From Pseudomonadota bacterium (GTDB taxonomy: Bacteria > Pseudomonadota > Alphaproteobacteria > Sphingomonadales > Sphingomonadaceae), in assembly GCA_023458055.1 (NCBI GenBank), contig JAEXAW010000081.1, positions 1 to 56,318 on the forward strand: a stretch of DNA of 56,318 nt. Direction: 5' to 3'. Below the pieces are notes generated by a model. The model had not been told where the DNA came from, searched no databases, and saw nothing but the letters and a program-made list of their open reading frames with translations. Positions within the stretch are counted from its first letter, which is position 1. Each line of letters opens with the position of its first letter. Positions 1-8,318 of this stretch are shown here, piece after piece. The position numbers and the translations under genes were made by a program.

Positions 1-583
1 CGCGCAGCCCGGTATAGGCGCGCGCAACCTCTGCCGAAAGCGAAACCTGCGCGTCGGCAAGGCCCGCTTCGGCGGCCTCCGCCTTGGCCGAGGCGGACTC
101 GATCTTGCGCTTGGTGCCGCCGAACAGATCGAGCTCCCATGACGCATCGAAGCCCAGGCTGTAGCGCTGGATGTCGGTGCGGTCATTGCTCGCCTGCGGG
201 TTCAGCAGATTGCCGGGGATATTGATATAGGGCGCAGTCACCGAGGTGCCGGCGGTCGGCACATTGGCGGTGCGGTTGGCGGCAAGACCGGCGCGCGCCT
301 GCGCAATCTTCGCATTGGCAATCGCGACGTTGGGCGAATTGGCGAGCGCATTGTCGATCAGCCGGGTGAGTTCGGCATCGCCGAGTGTCTCCCACCAGCG
401 CGCGACCGGCGCTTCGGTTGATGCCGCTCCGCCGCGCAGGAACTGGCCGCGCGTCGCGGCGCTCTCGGCGACACCCGGCGCGCCGCCATAATTGGGGCCA
501 ACCGTGGTGCAGGCGCTGGCGCTCGCCAACAGCGCGACAGCCATAAGTGCGCGGCCGGATTTCAAGGTCACAAATCTCGTCAT
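1..583 (-). CDS. NodT-family outer-membrane efflux lipoprotein (3' end beyond window)
   Basis: This is the TolC-like outer-membrane channel of a tripartite efflux pump. The ATG at 583 follows the stop of the MFS pump gene by one base (TGATATG), so the two are translationally linked. The N-terminus is a lipoprotein signal (MTRFVTLKSGRALMAVALL, then lipobox ASAC with Cys25). The following residues resemble the NodT/OprM start (TTVGPNY), with later W-W/LG-D and SFDASWELDLFGG-like segments that fit the family. About 194 codons are visible. The C-terminal part, including most of the coiled-coil repeats, lies outside the window. The role is inferred from operon context with the adaptor and MFS pump; the substrate is unknown. 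Confidence 0.88.
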   Translation of the reverse strand, partial: MTRFVTLKSGRALMAVALLASASACTTVGPNYGGAPGVAESAATRGQFLRGGAASTEAPVARWWETLGDAELTRLIDNALANSPNVAIANAKIAQARAGLAANRTANVPTAGTSVTAPYINIPGNLLNPQASNDRTDIQRYSLGFDASWELDLFGGTKRKIESASAKAEAAEAGLADAQVSLSAEVARAYTGLR

Positions 584-584
584 A

Positions 585-2195
585 TCAATGCATCGCCATA
601 TTGACCTGCCCCTTGGGCAGCGGTTTCAAAAGGAAGACCAGCGGGGTCACCACCGCAATGCCTACCGTCAGGAGGAAAAATTCATCGTTGAACGCCATCA
701 CCAGCGCATCGCGGGTGATCAAGCCGTCAATCGCGCGATAGGCCGCAGCAAGGCCTTCCGGCCCGCCGCCATATTGCATCGCGGCGCCTTGCATATAATC
801 CTGCACCGCCGGATCATTGGCCTGAACCGAGCTGTGCAGCGTCCAGCGGTGATATTCCCAGCGCTGGTCCTGCACGGTCGCGAGCAATGCAAGGCAGATC
901 GAGCCGCCAAGGTTGCGCGCCGCGTTGAACAGGCCGGAGGCATCGCCCGCTTCCTCGACGCTGACTGCGCTCAAGGCGGCCTGGTTGAGGAACATCATCC
1001 CCATCACCTGACCGAAACCGCGTAGCAGCTGCGATTCAACAAACGCATCGCCATTGGACGCGGCGGTGAGGTTGGTATCGAGCAGGCAGGATATCGCCAT
1101 CGCCGCAAAGCCCAGCCCGACCGCAACGCGTAAATCGACATAGCGGATCATCAGGGGAATCAGCGGCATCATCATCATCGCGGGCACGCCGGAAAGGAAC
1201 ACGATCTTACCCGCCTGAAACGCATTATTGCCCGCAATCGCGGCAAGAAATTGCGGGATCACATAGGAGGTGCCATAAAGCACCGCGCCGAGGATCAGCG
1301 CCATGATGATGACGGCGGCAAATTCGCGGTTCTTGAGCAAGGCAAGCTTGATCACCGGCTTGCGCGCGACGAACTGGCCAATCCCCATGAAGATGAAGCC
1401 GAGCAAGGTAATCCCCGACAATTGCCAGATCAGCGGCGATTCAAACCATTGTTCGCGGTGCCCTTCTTCGAGCACTACCGTCAGCCCGCCAAGGCCGATC
1501 GACATCCCCGCAATACCGAACCAGTCGGCATCGATCAGCTCTTCAAGCTTCATATCTTCATCGGGCAGGCCGACGAGCAGCAAGGCGATGAGCGCGGCAC
1601 AGACCGGCACATTGATGAAGAAGGCATAATGCCAGCTGAAATTATCGGTGAGCCAGCCGCCGAGCAGCGGGCCGAACACCGGTCCCAAAATCACCGTCGC
1701 GCCGAACACGGCCGTGCCGATGGGCTGCTGCGAGCGCGGCAGCCGCGTTGCGATAATCGTCATCGCCGTCGGAATCATCGCGCCGCCGGTAAAGCCCTGG
1801 CCGATGCGGCCAAAGATCATCATCTGGAGGTTACTCGAAATCCCGCACAGGATCGAAAAAGCGGTGAACAGAATAGCGGCGACCAGCAGGAAGCGCTTCA
1901 ATCCGAACACCCGCTCGAGCCAGCCGGTGAGCGGAATGATCACAATCTCCGCGACCAGATAGGCGGTCGCGATCCAGGTGCCTTCCGATGCCGACGCGCC
2001 GATCTCGCCCTGAATGGTCGGGAGCGAGGCGTTGACGATCGAAATATCGAGCGTCGCCATGAGCGAGCCGATGGCCCCCGCCGCAACCCCGAGCCAGGCG
2101 GTCAGATCCGCCTTCTCGGGAGGCGCTGCATGGGCCGGCGCAGGCTTTGGCCCACGCCCTTTCCGGCCGCCATCAAGGGCCGCGCTGTTGCTCAC
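585..2195 (-). CDS. emrB: DHA2 family MFS multidrug efflux permease (EmrB type)
   Basis: This is the inner-membrane drug:proton antiporter of an EmrAB-like pump, 536 residues, the usual length for 14-TM DHA2 transporters. After a proline/alanine-rich cytoplasmic head of about 30 residues come hydrophobic helices. They contain the TLDISIVNASLP segment typical of helix 1 and the FGRIGQGFTGGAMIPTAM segment of helices 4-5. The start is GTG at 2195, which overlaps the TGA of the upstream adaptor gene (GTGA), indicating translational coupling. It sits between adaptor and outer-membrane factor in the order adaptor-pump-channel. The specific substrate cannot be read from the sequence. Confidence 0.93.
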   Translation of the reverse strand: MSNSAALDGGRKGRGPKPAPAHAAPPEKADLTAWLGVAAGAIGSLMATLDISIVNASLPTIQGEIGASASEGTWIATAYLVAEIVIIPLTGWLERVFGLKRFLLVAAILFTAFSILCGISSNLQMMIFGRIGQGFTGGAMIPTAMTIIATRLPRSQQPIGTAVFGATVILGPVFGPLLGGWLTDNFSWHYAFFINVPVCAALIALLLVGLPDEDMKLEELIDADWFGIAGMSIGLGGLTVVLEEGHREQWFESPLIWQLSGITLLGFIFMGIGQFVARKPVIKLALLKNREFAAVIIMALILGAVLYGTSYVIPQFLAAIAGNNAFQAGKIVFLSGVPAMMMMPLIPLMIRYVDLRVAVGLGFAAMAISCLLDTNLTAASNGDAFVESQLLRGFGQVMGMMFLNQAALSAVSVEEAGDASGLFNAARNLGGSICLALLATVQDQRWEYHRWTLHSSVQANDPAVQDYMQGAAMQYGGGPEGLAAAYRAIDGLITRDALVMAFNDEFFLLTVGIAVVTPLVFLLKPLPKGQVNMAMH

Positions 2196-3454
2196 TTGGC
2201 GACGCTTTGCTGTTCGCGGCGGATCGCATCGATTGCGCCCTTGGCGGAACGGGTGTCGACTTCAACCTCGAGGCTGAGGCCGGGAACGAGGATACGGCGC
2301 GATTCCGGCCCTGCATTCAACTTGATCCGCACCGGCACGCGCTGCACGATCTTGGTGAAGTTGCCGGTCGCATTTTGCGGCGGCACCAGCGAGAAATTCG
2401 CGCCCGTCCCCGGCGTGATGCTTTCAACCGTGCCGTGGAAATCGACATCGGGGAGCGCATCGACATGGATGATCACCGGCTGACCCGGGCGCATCAGGCC
2501 GATCTGCGTTTCCTTGAAATTGGCTTCGACATAAAGATCCCCGGTCGGGACAATCGTCATCAGCCGCTGGCCCGGCTGGACGAACTGGCCGACGCGCACC
2601 GTCGAGTTACCGACGCGGCCTGCGACCGGCGCGGTGAGGCGCGTGGCGTTAAGGTCATTGGCGGCGGCGCGGCGTTGCACTTGGGCTGCTTGCGCCTGCG
2701 CTGCCGATTGCCCGCTTTGCGAGCGGATCGAGGCGATACGCCGCTGTGCCGCGACGACCCCCGCCTGCTTGGCCTCAACGTCGGCAAGCGCTTTGTCGCG
2801 GTTGGCGATCAGCTGGTCGAGCGCCATTTTGGGTTCGGCCCCGCTCGCCACCAGCGGACGGTAGCGCGCAATCTCGCCGTTGAGGAATGTGACATCGCGC
2901 CGCGCGGCAGCAACCCCGGCTTCGGCCTGGGTGATCGCGGCTTGGGCTTCACCAATGTTGGAAAGCGTCGCGGCTTCGCTCGCGCGCGCCACGTCGATCT
3001 GTGCATTGGCCTGATCGATCCGCGCCTGATAGTCGGTCGGGTCAACCTCGACCAGCAACGATCCCGCCTCGACGCGTTCATTGTCGGCGACATTGACCGT
3101 GCGGACATAGCCGCCAAGCTTGGACGCGACCGCAACCCCGTCGGCGCGCACATAGGCATCGTTGGTCGTTTCCATATATTGGCCGACATTGCGATAATCG
3201 ATGTAGCGATAACCGCCATAGGCAAGGCCGGCGAGCAGCAATCCGATCAGCAGCGGCCCGAGCCACGGGCGCTTTTTACCCGTGCGTTCGCTGGAGCCCG
3301 TATCGTCGCTATCGTCATCCTCATAATCGTCGTCATCTTCATACTCATCGGCATCATCGTCGATGGGCGTCGGATCGATGGCGGCGGGCGCCTGCGTTTC
3401 GGCGGCAGGCACGGGCGATTGCGCGTCGTCGCTGCGATTATTTTCGTTAGCCAT
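2192..3454 (-). CDS. emrA: HlyD/EmrA-type membrane fusion adaptor with acidic N-terminal tract
   Basis: This is the periplasmic adaptor linking the MFS pump to the outer-membrane channel, 420 residues. The ATG at 3454 is preferred over upstream in-frame codons because AGGGA lies 5 bases before it. Residues 1-60 are cytoplasmic and unusually acidic, with repeated D/E/Y runs around 32-51. A single membrane helix follows at about 64-84. The biotinyl-lipoyl-like half motif (SLLVEVDPTDYQARIDQA), an Ala/Gln-rich coiled coil, and the second half (LTAPVAGRVGNSTVRVGQFV) are typical of the family. The acidic tract is not a general EmrA feature. It heads the operon, with a possible operator 53-64 bp upstream of the ATG. 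Confidence 0.9.
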   Translation of the reverse strand: MANENNRSDDAQSPVPAAETQAPAAIDPTPIDDDADEYEDDDDYEDDDSDDTGSSERTGKKRPWLGPLLIGLLLAGLAYGGYRYIDYRNVGQYMETTNDAYVRADGVAVASKLGGYVRTVNVADNERVEAGSLLVEVDPTDYQARIDQANAQIDVARASEAATLSNIGEAQAAITQAEAGVAAARRDVTFLNGEIARYRPLVASGAEPKMALDQLIANRDKALADVEAKQAGVVAAQRRIASIRSQSGQSAAQAQAAQVQRRAAANDLNATRLTAPVAGRVGNSTVRVGQFVQPGQRLMTIVPTGDLYVEANFKETQIGLMRPGQPVIIHVDALPDVDFHGTVESITPGTGANFSLVPPQNATGNFTKIVQRVPVRIKLNAGPESRRILVPGLSLEVEVDTRSAKGAIDAIRREQQSVAK

Positions 3455-3506
3455 AAAAATCCCTGAATGAAAATTGCGCCGTTGAGTGTCCGACTCGGCG
3501 AAACGA

Positions 3507-3518
3507 AACGGTATCGTT
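3507..3518. promoter_or_regulatory. Candidate repressor operator upstream of the efflux operon
   Basis: AACG-GTAT-CGTT forms a 4+4 inverted repeat within GAAACGGTATCGTTC (3505-3519), upstream of the adaptor ATG. Short AACG/CGTT palindromes are common operators of TetR/AcrR-type efflux repressors. No such regulator gene is in the window, so this is suggestive only. Confidence 0.3.
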
Positions 3519-3519
3519 C

Positions 3520-3921
3520 TATTAAACGACGCGCATATGGCGATCCATGCGCGACCGGTCAACTGCAAAATATGCAACGGGATATTGCGGGGATTGAAAT
3601 AGGGTCGCGGGTCCGACGGCGTGGAAATGATTTTATGCTATCGCCGACCATCCGCCGCGATTGCTTGTGATCTTCGGCTAGCCATTCTTGGTTGCGGACA
3701 TTTGCAAGGCGCAGCCTTGTTCGCACGGCGCGAAGATATCCATTTCGGCTACACAGAATTGTCCTGCGCCTGCAATCAGGCGGTGCTCCGTCACTTGGCC
3801 GGATGTTCCGTGAATATGTTGAGCCTTACCAAGACGCTGGCCATCACCGGGCCGAGGGGACGTTCCCGGGGATAAATCGCGAATACCCACAGCATCTCTC
3901 GCGAGGGAGGGTGCAAGGGCT
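3520..3921. other. Gene-free stretch between efflux operon and amidohydrolase
   Basis: About 400 bp with no open frame showing credible coding character. Short open frames exist on both strands but have no ribosome binding site or recognisable motif. Near 3899-3912 there is a GCGAGGGAGGGT segment that resembles one arm of the hairpin at 19411-19432. The promoter of the minus-strand efflux operon should lie at its left end. Confidence 0.5.
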
Positions 3922-5979
3922 TCACTCCCCGCGCACGGCAGGTTTTGTGCTGAACGGCTTGACCCCGAATGCGGGATAGGCTTCGGACGGATAGTAAATC
4001 ACCCCGTCTTTGGCGACCATACGGATCGCTTTGATGGTTTTCAAATCCTTGGTCGGATCGCCGGGGACGAGGAAGAAGTCGGCATATTTGCCCGCGGCGA
4101 TGGACCCCAAATCCTTGCCTTGGCCCAGATAATCCGCCGAGCCCTGGGTTGCCATTTTGAGGATTTGCGCAGGGGTGAACCCGGCCTCAGTATAAAGCTC
4201 CAACTCGCGGTGATAGGTGAAACTGCCGCCAAGATCGGTGCCCGGCAAGATGGTGACGCCCTTGTCGTGCAGCAATTTTACCGTCGCCAATATTTTGCCG
4301 AACGCGGCGCGATAGGCTTTGTCATCTTCGGGCTTGGAGGCATCGACCATCGCTTTCAACATGCCGCGCCGCGTGCCGATAGGGAGATGTTCGATATAAT
4401 CGGCGGCGCCCGGCGGCACCATGCCGTCGCGATTCTGCGTCAGCATTTCGTGGATTTCGAGCGTCGGGTCGATGGCCTTCTTGCCCTTGACCATGATGTC
4501 GATGGTCTTGGCGACCTTGGGATCATTCATGTCGAAATTTTCAAACCGCTTGAGCGCGGTCAAGCGCAGCAATTGGCGCGTATCTTCACCCGGCTGGAGC
4601 ACCCAACTCAGCATGAACTGGTTGATATGCGTCATCTCGTCATAGCCGGCATTGAGCATATCGTCGGTCTTGCCGAACGCGGGGACGTGGCCGGTGACCT
4701 TTAACCCGCGTTGATGCGCACGGTTAATCATCGCGGGCACCCAGGCGGGATTGATGCTGTTATAGATTTTGATGCCCCAATAGCCGCCGCCCGGCGCATT
4801 TTTCTGGTCCGCATACCAATCGACCGCCTTGACCGCCGCTGCTTCGCTGTCGACCAATATGCCATTGTTGGAATTATAGGGGCTCTTGCCTTCGATAAAG
4901 CCTTCGCGCACGACGCGGGGCCCGGCAATCTCCCGCTTTTCTATGCGGGTGATAAGACTGTCGAGCACATCGTTGCGATTGCCCTTGTCGCGCACCGAGG
5001 TGATCCCGGCAAGGACATTGAGCATCGCATCGCCCTGACCCAGATGGCCGTGCATTTCATACATCCCAGGAACGAGCGTGCCGCCCGCGCCATCAATAAT
5101 GACCTCGCCCGAGGCCTTGGCATTGGGCGGCGCGACAGCCTTGATCCGGTTGCCTTCGACCAGCACCGAAACCGGCGCGGTCAGCGTTTCGCGGACCGGA
5201 TCAAACAAGCGGACATTGGTAATCCGCACCGGCTTTCGATAGTCATGGGCATAGCGTTTCTGCAAAGCGGCAAAGCGGTCGGCCTCCCACTTTTCCGCCA
5301 GGCCGCGCAGACGTTTATCCTCGCCCTCATAGCCTTCGCGCACGAGGAGGAAGCCGGGGCTCGCTATGCCGAAAAACTCGCCCTTGGCGTCGAGTAACAT
5401 GGTCTGAGGCTCCATGTCGATGCCGGTCAAATCATAGGCGGTAATATCCAGCGGCCCGCCCGCGCCATTGACTTTCAGCGTTTCATTTTTGGTGAGCGTC
5501 AATGTGCCGCCGGGAAGCGCGGGCATGCTGTGGTCGGCATCTTTGAGGAGCGCGCGGGCGTACAGACCATTGGCCCAAGGGCTTGCGGATTGCGCCACAT
5601 AAAGTGTCGGCTCCTTAACCTGAGCGGTTTGCGGGCCCGCCGCATCGGTCCAGCTGGCCGCGCCATTGGCGATGGCGAAATTTTCGGCAACCTTGCTGCC
5701 GAACGTGGTCGCGCCTGCGATGCTCCACGCGGTGGGGAGGCCGTTCGCATCAACGCGCAGCTCTTCCTTGATGGTCGGACCCCGGCCATTATTCTTGATG
5801 TCAAAATCAATGACCGTCCGGTCGCCCTCGGTATCGGCATTGAGATGTCCGACCTTCTTGTCCTGAATGATCACCACAAAGCGTTCGGCCTTCGGCGCGG
5901 CGAGTGTGGGCGTGGCAAGAAGGCTGGTCGAAAGCAGCGCGGCGATGAGGGCGAAGCCCCGGCGGTGAGTCTGTTGCAT
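3922..5979 (-). CDS. Secreted metal-dependent amidohydrolase
   Basis: Exported amidohydrolase of 685 residues. A signal peptide of about 28 residues ends near PTLAA. Residues 30-245 form an extra N-terminal domain. The TIM-barrel amidohydrolase domain follows from about 250. Likely metal ligands are visible: HGH (H310, H312), K404 in WGIKIYN, H431 in TGHVP, H451 in THINQ, and D582 in LPGTDLGG. The terminal IAAGKYADFFLVPGDP segment is the usual second half of the composite beta-sandwich. The family hydrolyses amide or ester bonds; members with this build are often annotated as imidazolonepropionase-like or prolidase-like, but the substrate is not evident. No operon partner is adjacent. Repeat R1-A begins 75 bp upstream of its start. 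Confidence 0.88.
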   Translation of the reverse strand: MQQTHRRGFALIAALLSTSLLATPTLAAPKAERFVVIIQDKKVGHLNADTEGDRTVIDFDIKNNGRGPTIKEELRVDANGLPTAWSIAGATTFGSKVAENFAIANGAASWTDAAGPQTAQVKEPTLYVAQSASPWANGLYARALLKDADHSMPALPGGTLTLTKNETLKVNGAGGPLDITAYDLTGIDMEPQTMLLDAKGEFFGIASPGFLLVREGYEGEDKRLRGLAEKWEADRFAALQKRYAHDYRKPVRITNVRLFDPVRETLTAPVSVLVEGNRIKAVAPPNAKASGEVIIDGAGGTLVPGMYEMHGHLGQGDAMLNVLAGITSVRDKGNRNDVLDSLITRIEKREIAGPRVVREGFIEGKSPYNSNNGILVDSEAAAVKAVDWYADQKNAPGGGYWGIKIYNSINPAWVPAMINRAHQRGLKVTGHVPAFGKTDDMLNAGYDEMTHINQFMLSWVLQPGEDTRQLLRLTALKRFENFDMNDPKVAKTIDIMVKGKKAIDPTLEIHEMLTQNRDGMVPPGAADYIEHLPIGTRRGMLKAMVDASKPEDDKAYRAAFGKILATVKLLHDKGVTILPGTDLGGSFTYHRELELYTEAGFTPAQILKMATQGSADYLGQGKDLGSIAAGKYADFFLVPGDPTKDLKTIKAIRMVAKDGVIYYPSEAYPAFGVKPFSTKPAVRGE

Positions 5980-6053
5980 GGCGCGGAGTTAAGCATGGGC
6001 GCGGGAGGATGGGAAGGGTGTAAATTGTGTCGAGGTGGAATCGCATATCGCCT

Positions 6054-6234
6054 CCCTCTCCCCTTGTGGGAGAGGGTTGTGGAGCGTTAGCGAGGAACGA
6101 GCTTACGCGGAGCTGGGTGAGGGGTAAGCGGTCGCACCGCGACCGCGCGAGCCTTTGGCTCGCCCCCCCTCATCCAACTACGTCTAACGCCTGCGGCGTA
6201 AGACTTCGTATCCTTCTCCCACAAGGGGAGAAGG
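6054..6234 (+). repeat. Intergenic multi-hairpin repeat R1, copy A
   Basis: An element of 181 bp with hairpin ends: CCCTCTCCC/GGGAGAGGG at the left and CCTTCTCCC/GGGAGAAGG at the right. The two ends are also inverted repeats of each other. An inner pair (AGCTGGGTGAGGGG / CCCCTCATCCAACT) and smaller stems (GCGGTCGC..GCGACCGC, GCGAGCC..GGCTCGC) lie inside. It ends 8 bp from the stop codon of the aminotransferase. Copies B, C and D are at 16332, 41075 and 48357. Confidence 0.9.
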
Positions 6235-6242
6235 CTGCCCGT

Positions 6243-7457
6243 TTATTTCAACGCCGCGCACGCCCTTTGAATCCGCGTGCAGGCTTCCTTCAGTACTTTC
6301 TCCGACGTTGAATAGCTGATGCGGAAGGCGGGTGATAAACCGAATGCCGAGCCCGGAACGGCGGCGACGCGGGCGGTGTCGAGGAAATAGTCGATCAGGT
6401 CATCGTCGCTTTCGATGACCTTGCCGTCGGGCGTTTTCTTGCCGATGAGGTCGCTCGCGTCGGGATAGACGTAGAAGGCGCCTTCGGGTGTCGGGCAATG
6501 GAGGCCCGGTGCATCGTTGAGCATCGCCACCACCATGTCGCGGCGTTCGCGGAAAGCGTCGTTGCGCTCATCAAGGAAATCCTGCGGGCCATTGAGCGCC
6601 GCCAATGCGGCCGCCTGTGCAATCGAACAGGGGTTCGATGTCGATTGCGACTGGAGCTTGGCCATCGCTTTGATGATCCATTCCGGCCCGCCCGCATAAC
6701 CGATCCGCCAGCCCGTCATCGCATAAGCTTTGGAGCAGCCATTGACCGTCAGGGTGCGATCGTACAGGTCAGGGCATACTTGCGCGATGGTCTTGAACGG
6801 GGTCGGCGCATACCAGACATGCTCATACATATCATCGGTCAGCACCATGACGTGCGGGTGACGCAGCAACACATCGCCGAGCGCGCGCAGTTCATGTTCT
6901 TCATAAGCGGCGCCCGACGGGTTGGAGGGCGAATTGATCATCACCCAGCGGGTCTTGGGCGTGATCGCTTCTTCCAACTGTTCAGGCAGCATCCGGTAAA
7001 GCTGGTTGGCGTTCGCTTTGACGATCACCGGGGTTGCGCCGGTATAAGCGACGATGTCGGGATAGCTCACCCAATAAGGCGCGGGGATGATGACCTCATC
7101 GCCCTTGTCACAGGTCGCAACCAGCGCGTTGAACAAGGTATGTTTGCCGCCAACATTCACCGAAATCTGGTTGCGCGTGTAGGTGAGATCATTGTCGCGC
7201 TTGAATTTGGCGATGATCGCATCCTTCAATTCAGGCGTGCCATCGACATTGGTATATTTGGTCTTGCCCGCGCGGATCGCGGCAATGGCGGCTTCCTTGA
7301 CGAAATCAGGCGTGTCGAAATCCGGTTCGCCTGCCGACAGGCCAATCACATCGACGCCATTGGCTTTCAGTTCCGCCACGCGCTGGGTCATAGCGAGCGT
7401 CGGCGAAGGCTTGATCCGGTCAAGCGCGGCGGACAAATGGGCGATGGATTCAGACAT
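6243..7457 (-). CDS. aspC: Class I pyridoxal-phosphate aminotransferase (aspartate aminotransferase type)
   Basis: PLP-dependent transaminase of 404 residues, full length for the I-gamma aspartate/prephenate aminotransferase group. Visible landmarks are SAGEPDFDTP near 41-50, the cofactor-binding N179 (SPSNPSG), D208 and Y211, the Schiff-base K243 (GCSKAYAMTGWRIGY) and the carboxylate-binding R379 (FRISYS). It probably interconverts aspartate and oxaloacetate with 2-oxoglutarate/glutamate; some members also use prephenate, which cannot be excluded. The ATG at 7457 has GAGGG about 10 bases upstream. It is a single-gene unit. Its terminator function may be supplied by the hairpins of repeat R1-A directly downstream. 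Confidence 0.92.
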   Translation of the reverse strand: MSESIAHLSAALDRIKPSPTLAMTQRVAELKANGVDVIGLSAGEPDFDTPDFVKEAAIAAIRAGKTKYTNVDGTPELKDAIIAKFKRDNDLTYTRNQISVNVGGKHTLFNALVATCDKGDEVIIPAPYWVSYPDIVAYTGATPVIVKANANQLYRMLPEQLEEAITPKTRWVMINSPSNPSGAAYEEHELRALGDVLLRHPHVMVLTDDMYEHVWYAPTPFKTIAQVCPDLYDRTLTVNGCSKAYAMTGWRIGYAGGPEWIIKAMAKLQSQSTSNPCSIAQAAALAALNGPQDFLDERNDAFRERRDMVVAMLNDAPGLHCPTPEGAFYVYPDASDLIGKKTPDGKVIESDDDLIDYFLDTARVAAVPGSAFGLSPAFRISYSTSEKVLKEACTRIQRACAALK

Positions 7458-7554
7458 TATGGCGGACCCTCTCGTGCTGCAAATGCGAGCCGTGCTTTAA
7501 CGGGCAGCAATGCCAAGGGCAAGGTGCGAGGAGCCCTATATCATAGGGCAACAC

Positions 7555-7594
7555 CACAAAAAATGTGCCGCCCCGAAGACCGGAACGGCACATT
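7555..7594 (-). terminator. Rho-independent terminator of the stress-protein gene
   Basis: Nine-base stem AATGTGCCG (7562-7570) with CGGCACATT (7586-7594). On the minus strand the stem is followed by a run of six T. It lies 19 bp after the stop of the minus-strand gene ending at 7613. Confidence 0.8.
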
Positions 7595-7612
7595 CATCAC
7601 TTAGGCGCTAGC

Positions 7613-8239
7613 TCAAAGATAGCGGTTACGTTCATCCACGATTTCAGCATCGGTATAGGGTTGCGATGCCGGGTCATAGGAGGACCATCCCTGTTCGCGA
7701 TACGCCGCGCCGCGCGCCGACGCATCAACGCCGCGATTGCCGTTGAGGATCGTGTCGACTTCATTGGCTCGCGCATCGTCAGTGCGCACAGAAACCAGCG
7801 TGCCGCCGCGGCGAACCCCTTCGGAATAGACGTTCGCTTCCTCTTCCGTATGTCCTGCATCGCGCAGAGCGCCAATCAAGCCACCGGTAGCCCCGCCAGC
7901 AACAGCGCCAATGCCCGCGCCCGCGAGCGTTGCGCCCAGCCAGCCCGCTGCAGCAAGCGGTCCGAAACCCGGAATAGCGAGCAAGCCGAGACCAGTGAGA
8001 AGACCACCAACCCCGCCAATCGTCGCACCGGCTGTAGCACCGGCCACTGCACCACCACTCGCCGTATCAGTTGGATCACCATCGCCATCATAGTCATAGC
8101 GATAATCGCCAAGACCGGTGGTATCGGCACCGCGACCCATGATGCTTATATCGCGCGACGGAATGCCAGCACTTTCCAGCGCAGATACTGCCGCGCTGGC
8201 ATCGGAATAATTATCGAACAAACGTGTACGGGTTACCAT
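7613..8239 (-). CDS. General stress protein-like membrane protein with glycine zipper
   Basis: 208 residues. The N-terminus (TRLFDNYSDASAAVSALES... ISIMGRG) resembles the YflT/GSP17M 'heat-induced stress protein' fold seen in bacterial general stress proteins. Residues about 60-130 are a long Gly/Ala-rich hydrophobic region with GxxxG repeats, probably two membrane helices. The C-terminus again looks like a small alpha/beta piece (GGTLVSVRTDDARANEVDTIL). The start ATG at 8239 has AAGGAG 9 bases upstream. A role in stress or envelope physiology is inferred from family resemblance only. It is monocistronic, with its own terminator. Confidence 0.75.
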   Translation of the reverse strand: MVTRTRLFDNYSDASAAVSALESAGIPSRDISIMGRGADTTGLGDYRYDYDGDGDPTDTASGGAVAGATAGATIGGVGGLLTGLGLLAIPGFGPLAAAGWLGATLAGAGIGAVAGGATGGLIGALRDAGHTEEEANVYSEGVRRGGTLVSVRTDDARANEVDTILNGNRGVDASARGAAYREQGWSSYDPASQPYTDAEIVDERNRYL

Positions 8240-8318
8240 TTGGAATCTCCTTAGTCCGTACCCCCAGCGTGAGAGGTTACGCAGGTCGGCTCTTTGAAGT
8301 TCCGGCGCTTAACCCAGT

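Noticed and set aside
1251..3466. Long plus-strand open frames across the efflux operon
   Set aside because: They mirror the emrB and emrA genes, which have family motifs, start/stop overlaps and an SD.
5990..6240. Protein-coding frames through repeat R1 copies
   Set aside because: Frames reading PSPLVGEG, LLPQGEKAA and the like recur at each R1 copy on either strand and are repeat translations.
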